Positions 37,153-45,366 of a DNA stretch of 64,000 nt are shown here, one piece after another (the first letter of the stretch is position 1; every line of letters begins with the position of its first letter). Source of the DNA: Terriglobus albidus (GTDB lineage Bacteria > Acidobacteriota > Terriglobia > Terriglobales > Acidobacteriaceae); contig NZ_JAGTAS010000058.1 of assembly GCF_025685425.1 (NCBI RefSeq), positions 1-64,000 of the forward strand, read 5' to 3'. Below the pieces are notes generated by a model. That model made no database searches, was not told where the DNA came from, and worked only from the letters and a program-made list of their open reading frames with translations. The position numbers were made by a program, and so were the translations under genes.

Positions 37153-38646
37153 TTAGATGTGCTCGATGCCGTACTCTTTCAACTTGCGATAAAGGGTCGT
37201 CTTGCCGATACCGAGCAAGCGCGCTGCCATCAATTTATCGCCGTTGAGTTGTTGAATCGTGTTGAGAATGGCCTGCTTTTCAAGCTCAGCGATGGAGACG
37301 ATACCCGGCGACTGATGGTTCGCAACAGTTACATGCTCGGCCGGCGGAGCCGCCGCGATCACTGAGCCACCGCGCGCTGTCTGGGCCCGGAACTCCTGTA
37401 ACTGCGTTGGCAGCTCCGCCATGGTGAGGACAGGTCCGGAAGAGATGGCGCAGGCCCGCTCAATCGCGTGTTCCAGCTCCCGTACATTACCCGGCCAATC
37501 GTACTCGTGCATCACACGAAGCGCTTCGTCGGAGACGACATAGTCGACCCCATCTTCGCGGCGCATGCGCTCCAGAAAGTGGGCTGCGAGCAGTGGAATA
37601 TCGTCGCGGCGCTGACGCAGCGGCGGAACCCGCAGATTGACGACGTTCAGCCGGAAATAGAGATCCTTGCGAAAGGACCCTTGTTCGACCATCGACGCCA
37701 GGTCGCGGTTGGTGGCTGCCAGGATACGGGCATGGACGGCCACCGGCTCGGATGCGCCGATCGGACGGACTTCCTTTTCCTGAAGAGCGCGCAGAAGCCG
37801 CGTCTGCATATCAAGAGGAAGATCACCGATCTCATCCAGAAAGACCGTGCCATCGCCCGCAGCCACCAGCAGGCCGTCCTTGGCTTTGTCGGCGCCGGTA
37901 AAGGCGCCTTTCACATAGCCAAAGAGCTCACTCTCAATAAGGCTCTGCACCAGGGCGCCGCAGTCCACGGCGAGAAAGGGACGGTCAGCGAGAGCGCCCC
38001 CCTCATGGACGGCGCGCGCAACCAGTTCCTTGCCGGTTCCGGTTTCTCCCAGTATGAGTACCGGGTGCGACGACTGCGCCACCTTGGTGATCATGCGCGA
38101 AAGCTGTTGCATCGCGGGGGTATTGCCGATCAGCAGACTCGACAGTGAACGCGACTCACCGGTCCCCTCGCGCAGACGGCGGGCTTCCAGCTCAAAGGTC
38201 CGGCGTCGCCGGGCCCGGTCAAGAACCTGCATCAGTTCTTCCAGAGCAAAAGGCTTGGTCAGATAGTCCGATGCGCCGTTACGCATCGCTTCTACCGCAG
38301 AAGCGACGGTGGCAAATGCAGTCATCAGGATGACGACCAGTTCCGGATGCGCCGAACGGGCACGTTCCAGAAGATCGAGACTGCTGCCGCCAGGCACGCG
38401 AAGGTCGAGCAGGACAATATCGATCGTCTGTTCATTGAGAATCGCTTCGCTCTCGGCGATGGTTCCTGCGGCAAAGATCTGGAATCCGGCGCTCTTACCG
38501 ATTTCGCAACAGGCATGACGAACCGCGGAGTCGTCGTCGACGACGAGCAGATTCATGCCATTTGGCGGGGCAACGACAGAGCGGGCGGCGGGCTGGGCAG
38601 TTTTCCAGCGGGGGGCGGGAGTTGGCATAGGCGCTTGACTTCTCAT
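37153..38646 (-). CDS. sigma-54-dependent response regulator (NtrC family)
   Basis: A 497-residue protein: a Pro/Ala-rich lead (1-30), receiver with D37-39 and phospho-acceptor D81, AAA+ domain with Walker A GETGTGKE and the sigma-54 contact loop GAFTGA, and a C-terminal Fis-type HTH (MAARLLGIGKTTLYRKL). It should activate sigma-54 promoters by ATP hydrolysis. The ATG at 38646 is chosen because GGAGGG lies 5 bases upstream; MNLLVVDDD at 38556 would start directly at the receiver. No sensor kinase is adjacent. Confidence 0.93.
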   Translation of the reverse strand: MRSQAPMPTPAPRWKTAQPAARSVVAPPNGMNLLVVDDDSAVRHACCEIGKSAGFQIFAAGTIAESEAILNEQTIDIVLLDLRVPGGSSLDLLERARSAHPELVVILMTAFATVASAVEAMRNGASDYLTKPFALEELMQVLDRARRRRTFELEARRLREGTGESRSLSSLLIGNTPAMQQLSRMITKVAQSSHPVLILGETGTGKELVARAVHEGGALADRPFLAVDCGALVQSLIESELFGYVKGAFTGADKAKDGLLVAAGDGTVFLDEIGDLPLDMQTRLLRALQEKEVRPIGASEPVAVHARILAATNRDLASMVEQGSFRKDLYFRLNVVNLRVPPLRQRRDDIPLLAAHFLERMRREDGVDYVVSDEALRVMHEYDWPGNVRELEHAIERACAISSGPVLTMAELPTQLQEFRAQTARGGSVIAAAPPAEHVTVANHQSPGIVSIAELEKQAILNTIQQLNGDKLMAARLLGIGKTTLYRKLKEYGIEHI

Positions 38647-38733
38647 CTCAGCCCTCCATGAGAGGAGAAAAGACGGAGGATTTGTATATGGTTGGCGGAA
38701 CAGCTCAACAAGATCGCCCGCATTGGCAGACAC

Positions 38734-38959
38734 CTCCAGAGAGCTTGCTTATACCACGACAATATGGATATTTTCACATTCCTTGTACCATTTTGGTAAG
38801 TGATTCAAAACAAAATAAAAAAGTTTTGCAAATGGGTTCAAATGCCGAGTAAGAGCAGGATCGCCCCCAGGTTTTCCCGGAACATGGTCCAGGCACTCCC
38901 AAAATGGTCCAGAATTCGGCTTCTGAACTGAATGAGCCAACGCCTCTTACAATCGCTCC
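38734..38959. other. AT-rich divergent intergenic region with a repeated dyad
   Basis: The 313-base space between the NtrC-type gene (start 38646) and rph (38960) is AT-rich around 38755-38840. It contains TACCATTTTGGTA (38786-38798), a dyad, and CCAAAATGGT (38899-38908), the same 10-base core inverted, plus ATGGTCC at 38884. These could be operator sites. No gene or RNA is recognised here. Confidence 0.35.
38948..38953 (+). promoter_or_regulatory. predicted -10 element of rph (leaderless)
   Basis: TACAAT lies 6 bases before the rph ATG, and the CGCTCC between them is not a ribosome-binding site. Transcription would start at about the start codon. Confidence 0.5.
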
Positions 38960-39688
38960 ATGGCAACTCCGTTTCTTCGTCCTGGCGATCGTAAGACCGA
39001 TCAGCTTCGCGTCACCTCCCTTACCCCCGGTTTCGTCGGCATGGCGGAAGGGTCGGTTCTGATTGAGGCCGGCTATACCCGTGTGCTGTGCAACGCCACC
39101 ATTGAGAACGGCGTTCCTGGGTGGCTGCGCAACTCCGGGCGCGGATGGGTAACGGCTGAATATGGCATGCTGCCGCGGGCGACCCTCACGCGCACCCCGC
39201 GCGAGGCAGAGAGAGGCAAGATCGGCGGACGCACGCATGAGATCCAGCGACTGATCGGCCGTTCCCTGCGCTCGGTGGTGGACATGACAGCGCTCGGCGA
39301 ACGGACTGTGATTCTGGACTGTGACGTTCTGCAGGCTGATGGCGGAACCAGAACGGCAGCAATTACAGGCGCGTGCGCTGCGCTCGCAATTGCCCTGAAC
39401 AAACTGGTGGAGGCAGGCACGCTGCCGCAGAACCCCATGCGCGAACTGGTCGCCGCCACCAGCGTCGGCATCGTGGAAGGCAATGTACTGCTCGATCTTT
39501 GCTACGAAGAGGACTCACAAGCCGAAGTGGATATGAATGTCGTCATGACTGAAAGCGGCGGCCTGGTGGAGACCCAGGCGACGGCGGAACGCCATCCTTA
39601 TACACGGGAACAGTTGGGCACGATGCTGGACTTTGCCGAGATCGGCATTCGGCATCTTTTTGAGCTGCAGCGACACGCTGTCCGATAA
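38960..39688 (+). CDS. rph: ribonuclease PH
   Basis: A 242-residue exoribonuclease of standard length. The start [15 protein letters not shown], the [15 protein letters not shown] block and [11 protein letters not shown] are characteristic. RNase PH trims the 3' ends of tRNA precursors with phosphate. It has no Shine-Dalgarno sequence. Its TAA stop lies in a 10-base inverted repeat. Confidence 0.96.
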   Translation: MATPFLRPGDRKTDQLRVTSLTPGFVGMAEGSVLIEAGYTRVLCNATIENGVPGWLRNSGRGWVTAEYGMLPRATLTRTPREAERGKIGGRTHEIQRLIGRSLRSVVDMTALGERTVILDCDVLQADGGTRTAAITGACAALAIALNKLVEAGTLPQNPMRELVAATSVGIVEGNVLLDLCYEEDSQAEVDMNVVMTESGGLVETQATAERHPYTREQLGTMLDFAEIGIRHLFELQRHAVR

Positions 39689-39710
39689 TCGCATGTTTCC
39701 GCGATTATCG
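39683..39710 (+). terminator. inverted repeat at the end of rph
   Basis: CGATAATCGC / GCGATTATCG is a perfect 10-base stem with an 8-base loop. It overlaps the rph stop codon and is followed by AACGTTTGTTG, a weak T-tract. Confidence 0.45.
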
Positions 39711-39840
39711 AACGTTTGTTGTACAGTGGTAAGCACGAATTCGACAGGAGTCTTCGGGCTCGTTTAATGTCAACACCGCAGTACGAAGATTCCATTCGAA
39801 CACCAACCGATCACAAAGGAACAGACAAGCAGGAGAGCTT

Positions 39841-40851
39841 ATGACCAAGCCCACACCCGGCAAATTGGCAGGTTTGAAGGCGGTATCGGATAAGCGCGGC
39901 GTCATCGCAGCCGCGGCCATGGATCAGCGTGGATCGCTGCAGAAGTCCATCGCCAAAGAGCGCGGATCGGCCGCCACTGCCCACGACCTGGAGGAGTTCA
40001 AGGTTCACGTCACTTCGGTGCTGACGAAACATGCCTCGGCCATCCTTCTGGATCCGGAGTTCGGGCTTCCGGCGGCGAAGCAGCGCAATAACGCCGGTCT
40101 TCTGCTGGCCTATGAGAAGACTGGTTACGATGCCAATACTCCGGGCAGATTGCCGGACCTGCTGGACGTTTGGAGCGTCCGCCGCCTGAAGGAGGCCGGA
40201 GCCGATTGCATCAAGATCCTGCTCTACTACACCCCTTTCGAGGACAGCACTGTCAACGACCTGAAGCATGCCTGGGTGGAGCGTATCGGCGATGAGTGCC
40301 GCTACCACGACATCCCTTTCTTTCTGGAGACGGTGGGGTACGACGAGAACGGCGGCGGAGAAAAGACGCTGGCGTACGCGAAGAAGAAGCCAGAGGTCGT
40401 TTCCGGATCCATGGCGGAGTTCGGCAAAGAACGCTATGGCGTTGATGTGCTGAAGGTCGAGGTCCCCGTCGAGATGGCCTTCGTAGAAGGCACACGGGCG
40501 TTCAAGGGTGAGAAGGCATACTCCCGCGCGGAAGCGTTGCAGCACTTCCGCGATGCGGAATCGATGACCCACAAGCCTTTCATCTACCTGTCGGCCGGTG
40601 TCACCAACCCGGTGTTTATCGAGACGCTGGAACTTTCAGCGGAGTCAGGCACGAAATTCAACGGTGTACTCTGCGGGCGCGCGACCTGGTATGACGGCAT
40701 CTCCATCTTTGCCAAGCAGGGCTCCAAGGCCTTTGAGGACTGGTTGAACACGACGGGCGTGGAGAACATCAACAACGTCAACAAGGCGCTGCAGGCAGCC
40801 ACACCCTGGTACGTAAAGTTCGGCGCCAACAGTCTGGAAGAGCTCGGCTAA
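39841..40851 (+). CDS. LacD-type (tagatose-1,6-bisphosphate) aldolase
   Basis: A 336-residue class I aldolase-like protein: AAAMDQRGSL, the Schiff-base strand CIKILLYYTPF, DIPFFLETVGYD, and DVLKVEVPVEM, which are found in the LacD family. It should cleave tagatose-1,6-bisphosphate or a related sugar phosphate to DHAP and glyceraldehyde 3-phosphate. AGGAGAG lies 4 bases before the ATG. It is a single gene ending in a strong terminator. Confidence 0.9.
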   Translation: MTKPTPGKLAGLKAVSDKRGVIAAAAMDQRGSLQKSIAKERGSAATAHDLEEFKVHVTSVLTKHASAILLDPEFGLPAAKQRNNAGLLLAYEKTGYDANTPGRLPDLLDVWSVRRLKEAGADCIKILLYYTPFEDSTVNDLKHAWVERIGDECRYHDIPFFLETVGYDENGGGEKTLAYAKKKPEVVSGSMAEFGKERYGVDVLKVEVPVEMAFVEGTRAFKGEKAYSRAEALQHFRDAESMTHKPFIYLSAGVTNPVFIETLELSAESGTKFNGVLCGRATWYDGISIFAKQGSKAFEDWLNTTGVENINNVNKALQAATPWYVKFGANSLEELG

Positions 40852-40874
40852 GAGCCTCAACAAGGAAAAGAAAA

Positions 40875-40899
40875 AGGGCCCGCCAAGTTGGCGGGCCCT
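40875..40899. terminator. rho-independent terminator between convergent genes
   Basis: Perfect stem AGGGCCCGCCAA-G-TTGGCGGGCCCT, followed on the plus strand by GCTCTTTGCTTT and preceded by AAAAGAAAAA (a T-tract on the other strand), so it should serve both the aldolase and the SulP genes. Confidence 0.9.
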
Positions 40900-40960
40900 G
40901 CTCTTTGCTTTGAATGGCGCCAGTCCTCTGGCAGAACCGGCACACAGCAAAAGAGCAAAC

Positions 40961-42487
40961 TTATGCGACGCTGCGGCTCACCGGCGTGTGGTAGCGGCGA
41001 TGCAGCATCTCAACCTCTAAATGGACGATACTCCCACGCTCCTGGTGGCGCTCGACCCAGCTTTCGATCACCTCGATGCACGCGTGATCGACATACCGCA
41101 GAGAGTGTGTATGGACAACCACAGGTTTGTCTACTGAGACTTGATCGAGTGCTGCTGTAATCTTCGGAATCGCCAGGAAGGTACCCACGCCGGAGAAATG
41201 AATCTCTGTCAGCTCGTCTTTCTCCTCGACATGGGTCTCAAGGTGCGTCACCTTCCAGAGTACGCGCAACAGCGAGAGACCGATGCCAACCAGGACGCCG
41301 GTCAGCAGATTGGTCGCCACAATGGTCCCCATGGAGAGCAGGTAGATGCCAACCGGAGCCCAGCCGAAGCGGCGAAGATGCAACACGTCCTTCGGCTTCA
41401 CCAGCTTGATGCCCGTAAGCACCAGCACAGCGGCAAGGCTGGCGGTAGGAATCATGCGTAGAGCGAACGGCATCGCCAGCACAAAGAGCAGCAGCCAGAG
41501 GCCGTGCATGATGGTGGACCTGCGGGTCTCAGCACCGGCCTGTACATTGGCGGAGCTGCGCACGATGACACCAGTCATCGGCAGAGCGCCAAGGAAGCCG
41601 CAGAGCATGTTACCGACACCCTGGGCGGCAAGTTCCTTGTCATAGTTCGCCCGCACTCGCGTCTGCATCTTGTCCACTGCCGCAGCAGAAAGCAGCGTCT
41701 CTGCGGAAGCGATAAAGGCGAGCGCGGCAGCCGTGCCGATCATGCTGAACCAGTTGCCGGATGCCATGGCTGAAGGGCCGGTAAGGCTAACCATATCGCT
41801 CAGGTTTGAAGGGACGTTGACGCGATTCACACCGAGATGGAAGACCTGTGCGACGGCGGTTCCGACCGTGATTCCCAAAAGAGCGCCGGGAATCAACTTC
41901 AGCTTCGCAGGACGGAAACGTTCCCACAGAAGCATCACGACGAGGGTGATGATGCCAATCAGCGCAGCAGCCTCCTCCTTGCTTCCGTTCAGCGGGAAGA
42001 GACCACCGAAGATTGCCTCTCCCATGGCTAGAATGTTTGCAGGACCATTGGATTTCGGAGCACGGTCCAGGACGACATGGAACTGCTGAATCACGATCAG
42101 GACGCCAATGCCGGCCAGCATGCCGTGAATCACTTCGGGCGAGATGGCGCGGAACCAGCGGCCCATCTTGAGCAGACCTGCAATGAGCTGCATGGCTCCG
42201 GCCAGGATGAGGATCGGTCCAAGAGCGGAGATACCGTGCTCATGGATGAGTTCAAAGACAATAACGGCCAGTCCCGCAGCCGGGCCGCTGACCTGCAGCG
42301 GTGAACCGGAGAACAGACCGACGACGATACCGCCGACGATGCCGGTAACAAGACCGCGGGCCGGCGGAACGCCGGATGCCAATGCGATGCCCATGCACAA
42401 CGGCAGGGCGACGAGAAATACAACCAACGACGCTGAAAGGTCTTTCACCAGAGCGCCGTTTGCCGGCTGCGAGACTGTGTTCTTCAT
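40961..42487 (-). CDS. SulP-family anion transporter (probable bicarbonate/sulfate)
   Basis: A 508-residue protein with about 11-12 helices and a short C-terminal STAS-like region (from about residue 425, with SVDKPVVVHTHSLRYVDHACIE). The motif FSGSPLQVSGPAAGL near residue 60-75 is the SulP substrate-site helix. It starts 11 bases after the carbonic anhydrase gene, so the pair probably moves and interconverts bicarbonate and CO2. Sulfate transport cannot be excluded. Confidence 0.9.
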   Translation of the reverse strand: MKNTVSQPANGALVKDLSASLVVFLVALPLCMGIALASGVPPARGLVTGIVGGIVVGLFSGSPLQVSGPAAGLAVIVFELIHEHGISALGPILILAGAMQLIAGLLKMGRWFRAISPEVIHGMLAGIGVLIVIQQFHVVLDRAPKSNGPANILAMGEAIFGGLFPLNGSKEEAAALIGIITLVVMLLWERFRPAKLKLIPGALLGITVGTAVAQVFHLGVNRVNVPSNLSDMVSLTGPSAMASGNWFSMIGTAAALAFIASAETLLSAAAVDKMQTRVRANYDKELAAQGVGNMLCGFLGALPMTGVIVRSSANVQAGAETRRSTIMHGLWLLLFVLAMPFALRMIPTASLAAVLVLTGIKLVKPKDVLHLRRFGWAPVGIYLLSMGTIVATNLLTGVLVGIGLSLLRVLWKVTHLETHVEEKDELTEIHFSGVGTFLAIPKITAALDQVSVDKPVVVHTHSLRYVDHACIEVIESWVERHQERGSIVHLEVEMLHRRYHTPVSRSVA

Positions 42488-42498
42488 GATGATTTCCT

Positions 42499-43155
42499 TT
42501 ATGCGATACGACGGTTTTCGTCAGTGGCGCCCACCGTCAGTGGAAGGAAAGCGCCAGATTCATTGTCGAGAGCGATAATCTCGCCGGTTGCGATGTCATA
42601 GACCCATCCATGCAGACGGACTGTGCCGTTCGCCAGGCCTTCGGCTACCGCAGGCTGCTGAGCCAGATGGTTGAGCTGGGTCATGACGTTGGCCTGAATG
42701 AGGAGCTCGGTCTGCTTCTCAAGAGAAATCGCGCCTGCCTCTTCAAACAGGCTGCGCAGCCACTTGGCGGAAGGGCCGGCATGACGAAGCCATGCGTGGA
42801 CGAGAGGCAGATCCTCGACGTGCTTGCGCTCCAGAAACTCCTTCATCGCGCCGCAGCCGGTGTGACCGCAGACCACGATATCGGTCACCTTCAGCGCCTT
42901 GACGGCATACTCCACGGTTGCAGTGACACCGCTGTGCGATTCTCCCGGAGGCGGCACCAGGTTGCCCGCATTGCGGATGGGGAAGATCTGGCCGGGCTCG
43001 CACTGCAGAATCATCTCCGGCATCACGCGGGAATCGGAGCAGGTGATGAAGCAGACTTCCGGTTTCTGTCCGCGAGCAAGCTGGGCAAAGAGCGAGGAAT
43101 GATGGGGAAAAACTTCGTTTCGAAAACGGGCATACCCGTCGAGAAGGCGTTGCAT
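42499..43155 (-). CDS. beta-class carbonic anhydrase
   Basis: A 218-residue enzyme with the zinc ligands C39 and D41 (CSDSR), H98 and C101 (GHTGCGA), and RNAGNLVPP. It interconverts CO2 and bicarbonate. The ATG at 43155 is preferred over the TTG three codons earlier because AGGAG lies 10 bases upstream of the ATG. It is co-oriented with the SulP gene 11 bases downstream. Confidence 0.95.
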   Translation of the reverse strand: MQRLLDGYARFRNEVFPHHSSLFAQLARGQKPEVCFITCSDSRVMPEMILQCEPGQIFPIRNAGNLVPPPGESHSGVTATVEYAVKALKVTDIVVCGHTGCGAMKEFLERKHVEDLPLVHAWLRHAGPSAKWLRSLFEEAGAISLEKQTELLIQANVMTQLNHLAQQPAVAEGLANGTVRLHGWVYDIATGEIIALDNESGAFLPLTVGATDENRRIA

Positions 43156-43267
43156 CGTTTGCAATCTCCTAAATGGTGCACATCGATAAGCGAGTGCGTC
43201 TGCGAAAACGCCCAGCGTGCAGATACACGAAGGCGCTCACAAACACAGGGCTTTGCAAGCGGAGAAA

Positions 43268-43699
43268 TTAAGCGATGGGAGGTGCACGGGAGCCGCCCGG
43301 CGCTCGTGGAGCGGAACCGGCGGCAATCTCATTGACCTGAGCCAGAGGCTCGGAGATCATCTCGGGCTGAAGAAGCAGGCCCTGATACGGCAGAGCGACA
43401 GCCGGCGTTACGACCACCGGATCGATCGGCTTCAGCTTGGCAACGACGGTAGCCTCGGCCACCTCGGGTGCGTGATTATCGGCGGCTGCGACACGCAGCG
43501 TGCGTCCACTGCGACCGGTAGGCCGGTGCGATCCATGTGGCGGAACGTGCGAATAGCTGATGCGCGAACTATGAGGCGCCCGGCGGCCATGCGCGACATC
43601 CACGTACGAAAGCAGGTTCATGCCGAGGGCGAGAGCCATCAGCAAGGCCGTTCGTACGAGGTGACGAGTTTTACGCATGGCTTTGGTAAATTGTGCCAC
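43268..43699 (-). CDS. small secreted or anchored protein of unknown function
   Basis: A 143-residue open frame with a signal-peptide-like start (MRKTRHLVRTALLMALALGMN, beginning at 43678 if that ATG is used) and a basic, then Pro/Ala-rich mature part without cysteines. The GTG at 43699 is the longest start; no clear ribosome-binding site is visible at either. It lies 112 bases upstream of the carbonic anhydrase gene on the same strand. I recognise no family, and part of the case is its good leader peptide. Confidence 0.5.
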   Translation of the reverse strand: MAQFTKAMRKTRHLVRTALLMALALGMNLLSYVDVAHGRRAPHSSRISYSHVPPHGSHRPTGRSGRTLRVAAADNHAPEVAEATVVAKLKPIDPVVVTPAVALPYQGLLLQPEMISEPLAQVNEIAAGSAPRAPGGSRAPPIA

Positions 43700-43738
43700 A
43701 GAATGTACGTACGTCAGCCGGGAAGGTGAGCAACTTTT

Positions 43739-43850
43739 AAAGCATTTCCCTGTTGCTGGGTTTCCCGGAAGAGGAGTGCAGCGGCGTTTTCGTTGCGGAA
43801 AACGCCCATAGATGCTCCAGCCCTACTCTACACCCACAGGGAAATGCTTT
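43739..43850 (+). repeat. cloverleaf repeat copy B
   Basis: 112 bases bounded by a perfect 15-base inverted repeat AAAGCATTTCCCTGT / ACAGGGAAATGCTTT. Inside are CTGGGTTTCCCGG and the core hairpin GGCGTTTTC-GTTGC-GGAAAACGCC. It lies between the divergent small secreted protein and POTRA genes. Confidence 0.9.
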
Positions 43851-43890
43851 ATTGCGTCCCATTTCGGGGCGGGATAGCATCGCCGTATCC

Positions 43891-45165
43891 ATGCGCTCAC
43901 TTATCCGCATAATTGCTTTGCTTTTCGCTGTTTCTGCCGCCGCCAACGCACAGTACACCATCAAGAAAATCGTCTTCGATGGTCAGAATCTTTATTCTCA
44001 GACGGAACTCGAAACCGCTTGCGGTCTGAAACCGGGACAGACTCTGAACAACGAGGGCCTGCAGGCTGCGGCGCAGCGACTGGTCGACACGGGAGCCTTC
44101 GAGGACATGCAGGCAACCCTGGATGGCCCGATGAAGGCTATTTCGGTGATCTTCAAGGTGAAGCCGGTAGATCCCTCGAAACTCCTGCACATCTCTTATG
44201 CCAACTTTGCCTGGTGGTCCCCGGAAGAGCTGAAGACAGAGATCAGCCACCGTGTTCCTCTGGCGGGAGAAACAGTGCCCGAGGCTGGCGGATTGCAGAC
44301 TTCAGTGCAGATAGCACTGGAGGCGATGCTGCACGAAAAAGGCCTCGCCGGAGCCAAGGTAAGCGAAGAAGTACTGGAGCCCCGGCCTGGAGTTCCCTTC
44401 CGTGTCGCTGCCTACCGCATCGTGTCGCTGGAGGTGATGATGGGGAGCGTGCGTGTGGATGGTGTCTCGCCCGCGATGCAGGCCAGTGTGCAAAAGATGA
44501 CTGCTGCCCTGGCAGGACGACCATACAACGAAGGTCTTGGTGGGCAAGATATCACCGCTGCCCTGCAGGCCATCTTTCGCGATGCTGGCTATCTGACGGC
44601 GAAGCTCACACCGCTGCAACGCACCATCAACGGAGCGGGACCGGTGCAGGTCTCGCTATCGACAACGGTGCAGGAGGGAGAGGCGTACAAGCTCGGAACA
44701 GTTTCATGGGCTGGGGCACCCTGGATGACGGAACAGCAGTTCCTGACCGGGGTGAAGTTGCAGCAAGGTTCAGTGGCCTCACAGCGCCTACTGCAAAGCG
44801 CACTGGCAGTCGTTCAGAACAGCTATCGCCAGCATGGGTATCTTGATGTCACCGTCGATGCACCTCCGGCCCTGGACGATGCAACCCACATAGCGAACTT
44901 CACGGTGCAGGTGACTCCGGGTGAGATCTACCACCTGCAGGAGGTCCGCGTTACCGGACTCACACCGGCGCAGAGAAATGTATGGGATCAGGACTGGAAG
45001 CTGAAGCCGGGCGATATATATGATGCCGGAGCTCTCGGTGAATTCTTGAAGTGGCATATCGCCAATGGGCCGTTTCAAGGATCGAGCAGCGCGTTCAAGC
45101 AGACGGTCGACCCAACGTCGAAGACCGTTGTCCTTGAGGTGAGCTTCAAAAAGATGGGAGCATAA
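43891..45165 (+). CDS. secreted POTRA-domain protein without a beta-barrel
   Basis: A 424-residue protein with a signal peptide (about 1-19, ending ANAQ). The first domain YTIKKIVFDGQNLYSQTELE is a POTRA module, and at least two more follow (for example YKLGTVSWAGAPWMTEQQF and YHLQEVRVTGLTPAQRNVW). The C-terminal Omp85 barrel of BamA-type proteins is missing. The ATG at 43891 begins the signal peptide; the longer frame upstream is translated repeat B. It may help barrel assembly in the periplasm. Confidence 0.8.
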   Translation: MRSLIRIIALLFAVSAAANAQYTIKKIVFDGQNLYSQTELETACGLKPGQTLNNEGLQAAAQRLVDTGAFEDMQATLDGPMKAISVIFKVKPVDPSKLLHISYANFAWWSPEELKTEISHRVPLAGETVPEAGGLQTSVQIALEAMLHEKGLAGAKVSEEVLEPRPGVPFRVAAYRIVSLEVMMGSVRVDGVSPAMQASVQKMTAALAGRPYNEGLGGQDITAALQAIFRDAGYLTAKLTPLQRTINGAGPVQVSLSTTVQEGEAYKLGTVSWAGAPWMTEQQFLTGVKLQQGSVASQRLLQSALAVVQNSYRQHGYLDVTVDAPPALDDATHIANFTVQVTPGEIYHLQEVRVTGLTPAQRNVWDQDWKLKPGDIYDAGALGEFLKWHIANGPFQGSSSAFKQTVDPTSKTVVLEVSFKKMGA

Positions 45166-45184
45166 CTCCTAACGAACAAGCTCC

Positions 45185-45240
45185 AGGTCAAGCACGCGAA
45201 GAAGCAGATTTCTTCGCTGCGCTACGAAATGACAAACAAA
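45185..45240. repeat. intergenic repeat fragment between convergent genes
   Basis: GAAGCAGATTTCTTCGCTGC followed by GCTACGAAATGACAAAC has the style of the type 3 blocks near 10620-10660 (GCAGATTTCTCCGCTAACGC and GAAATGACAAA). No gene is seen in 45166-45366. Confidence 0.5.
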
Positions 45241-45246
45241 GAAAAA

Positions 45247-45270
45247 CGGATCGAGCTTACACTCGATCCG
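45247..45270 (-). terminator. rho-independent terminator of guaA
   Basis: Stem CGGATCGAG / CTCGATCCG with a 6-base loop. On the minus strand it is followed by TTTTTCTTTG. It lies about 97 bases after the guaA stop codon. Confidence 0.8.
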
Positions 45271-45366
45271 CCTATATACGCTTCGCGTATCTTCACCCAA
45301 CGAGCGAAGCCCGTTGAGGGCCTTGATGTCAATTATCAGACTATTCAGTACACCTCTAGCTCGTTG

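Noticed and set aside
38755-38840. AT-rich stretch considered as a replication origin or sigma-54 promoter
   Set aside because: No DnaA-box cluster and no GG-N10-GC pattern could be found at the right spacing.
43753-43890. N-terminal extension of the POTRA protein (from 43753)
   Set aside because: It translates cloverleaf repeat B; the signal peptide begins at 43891.
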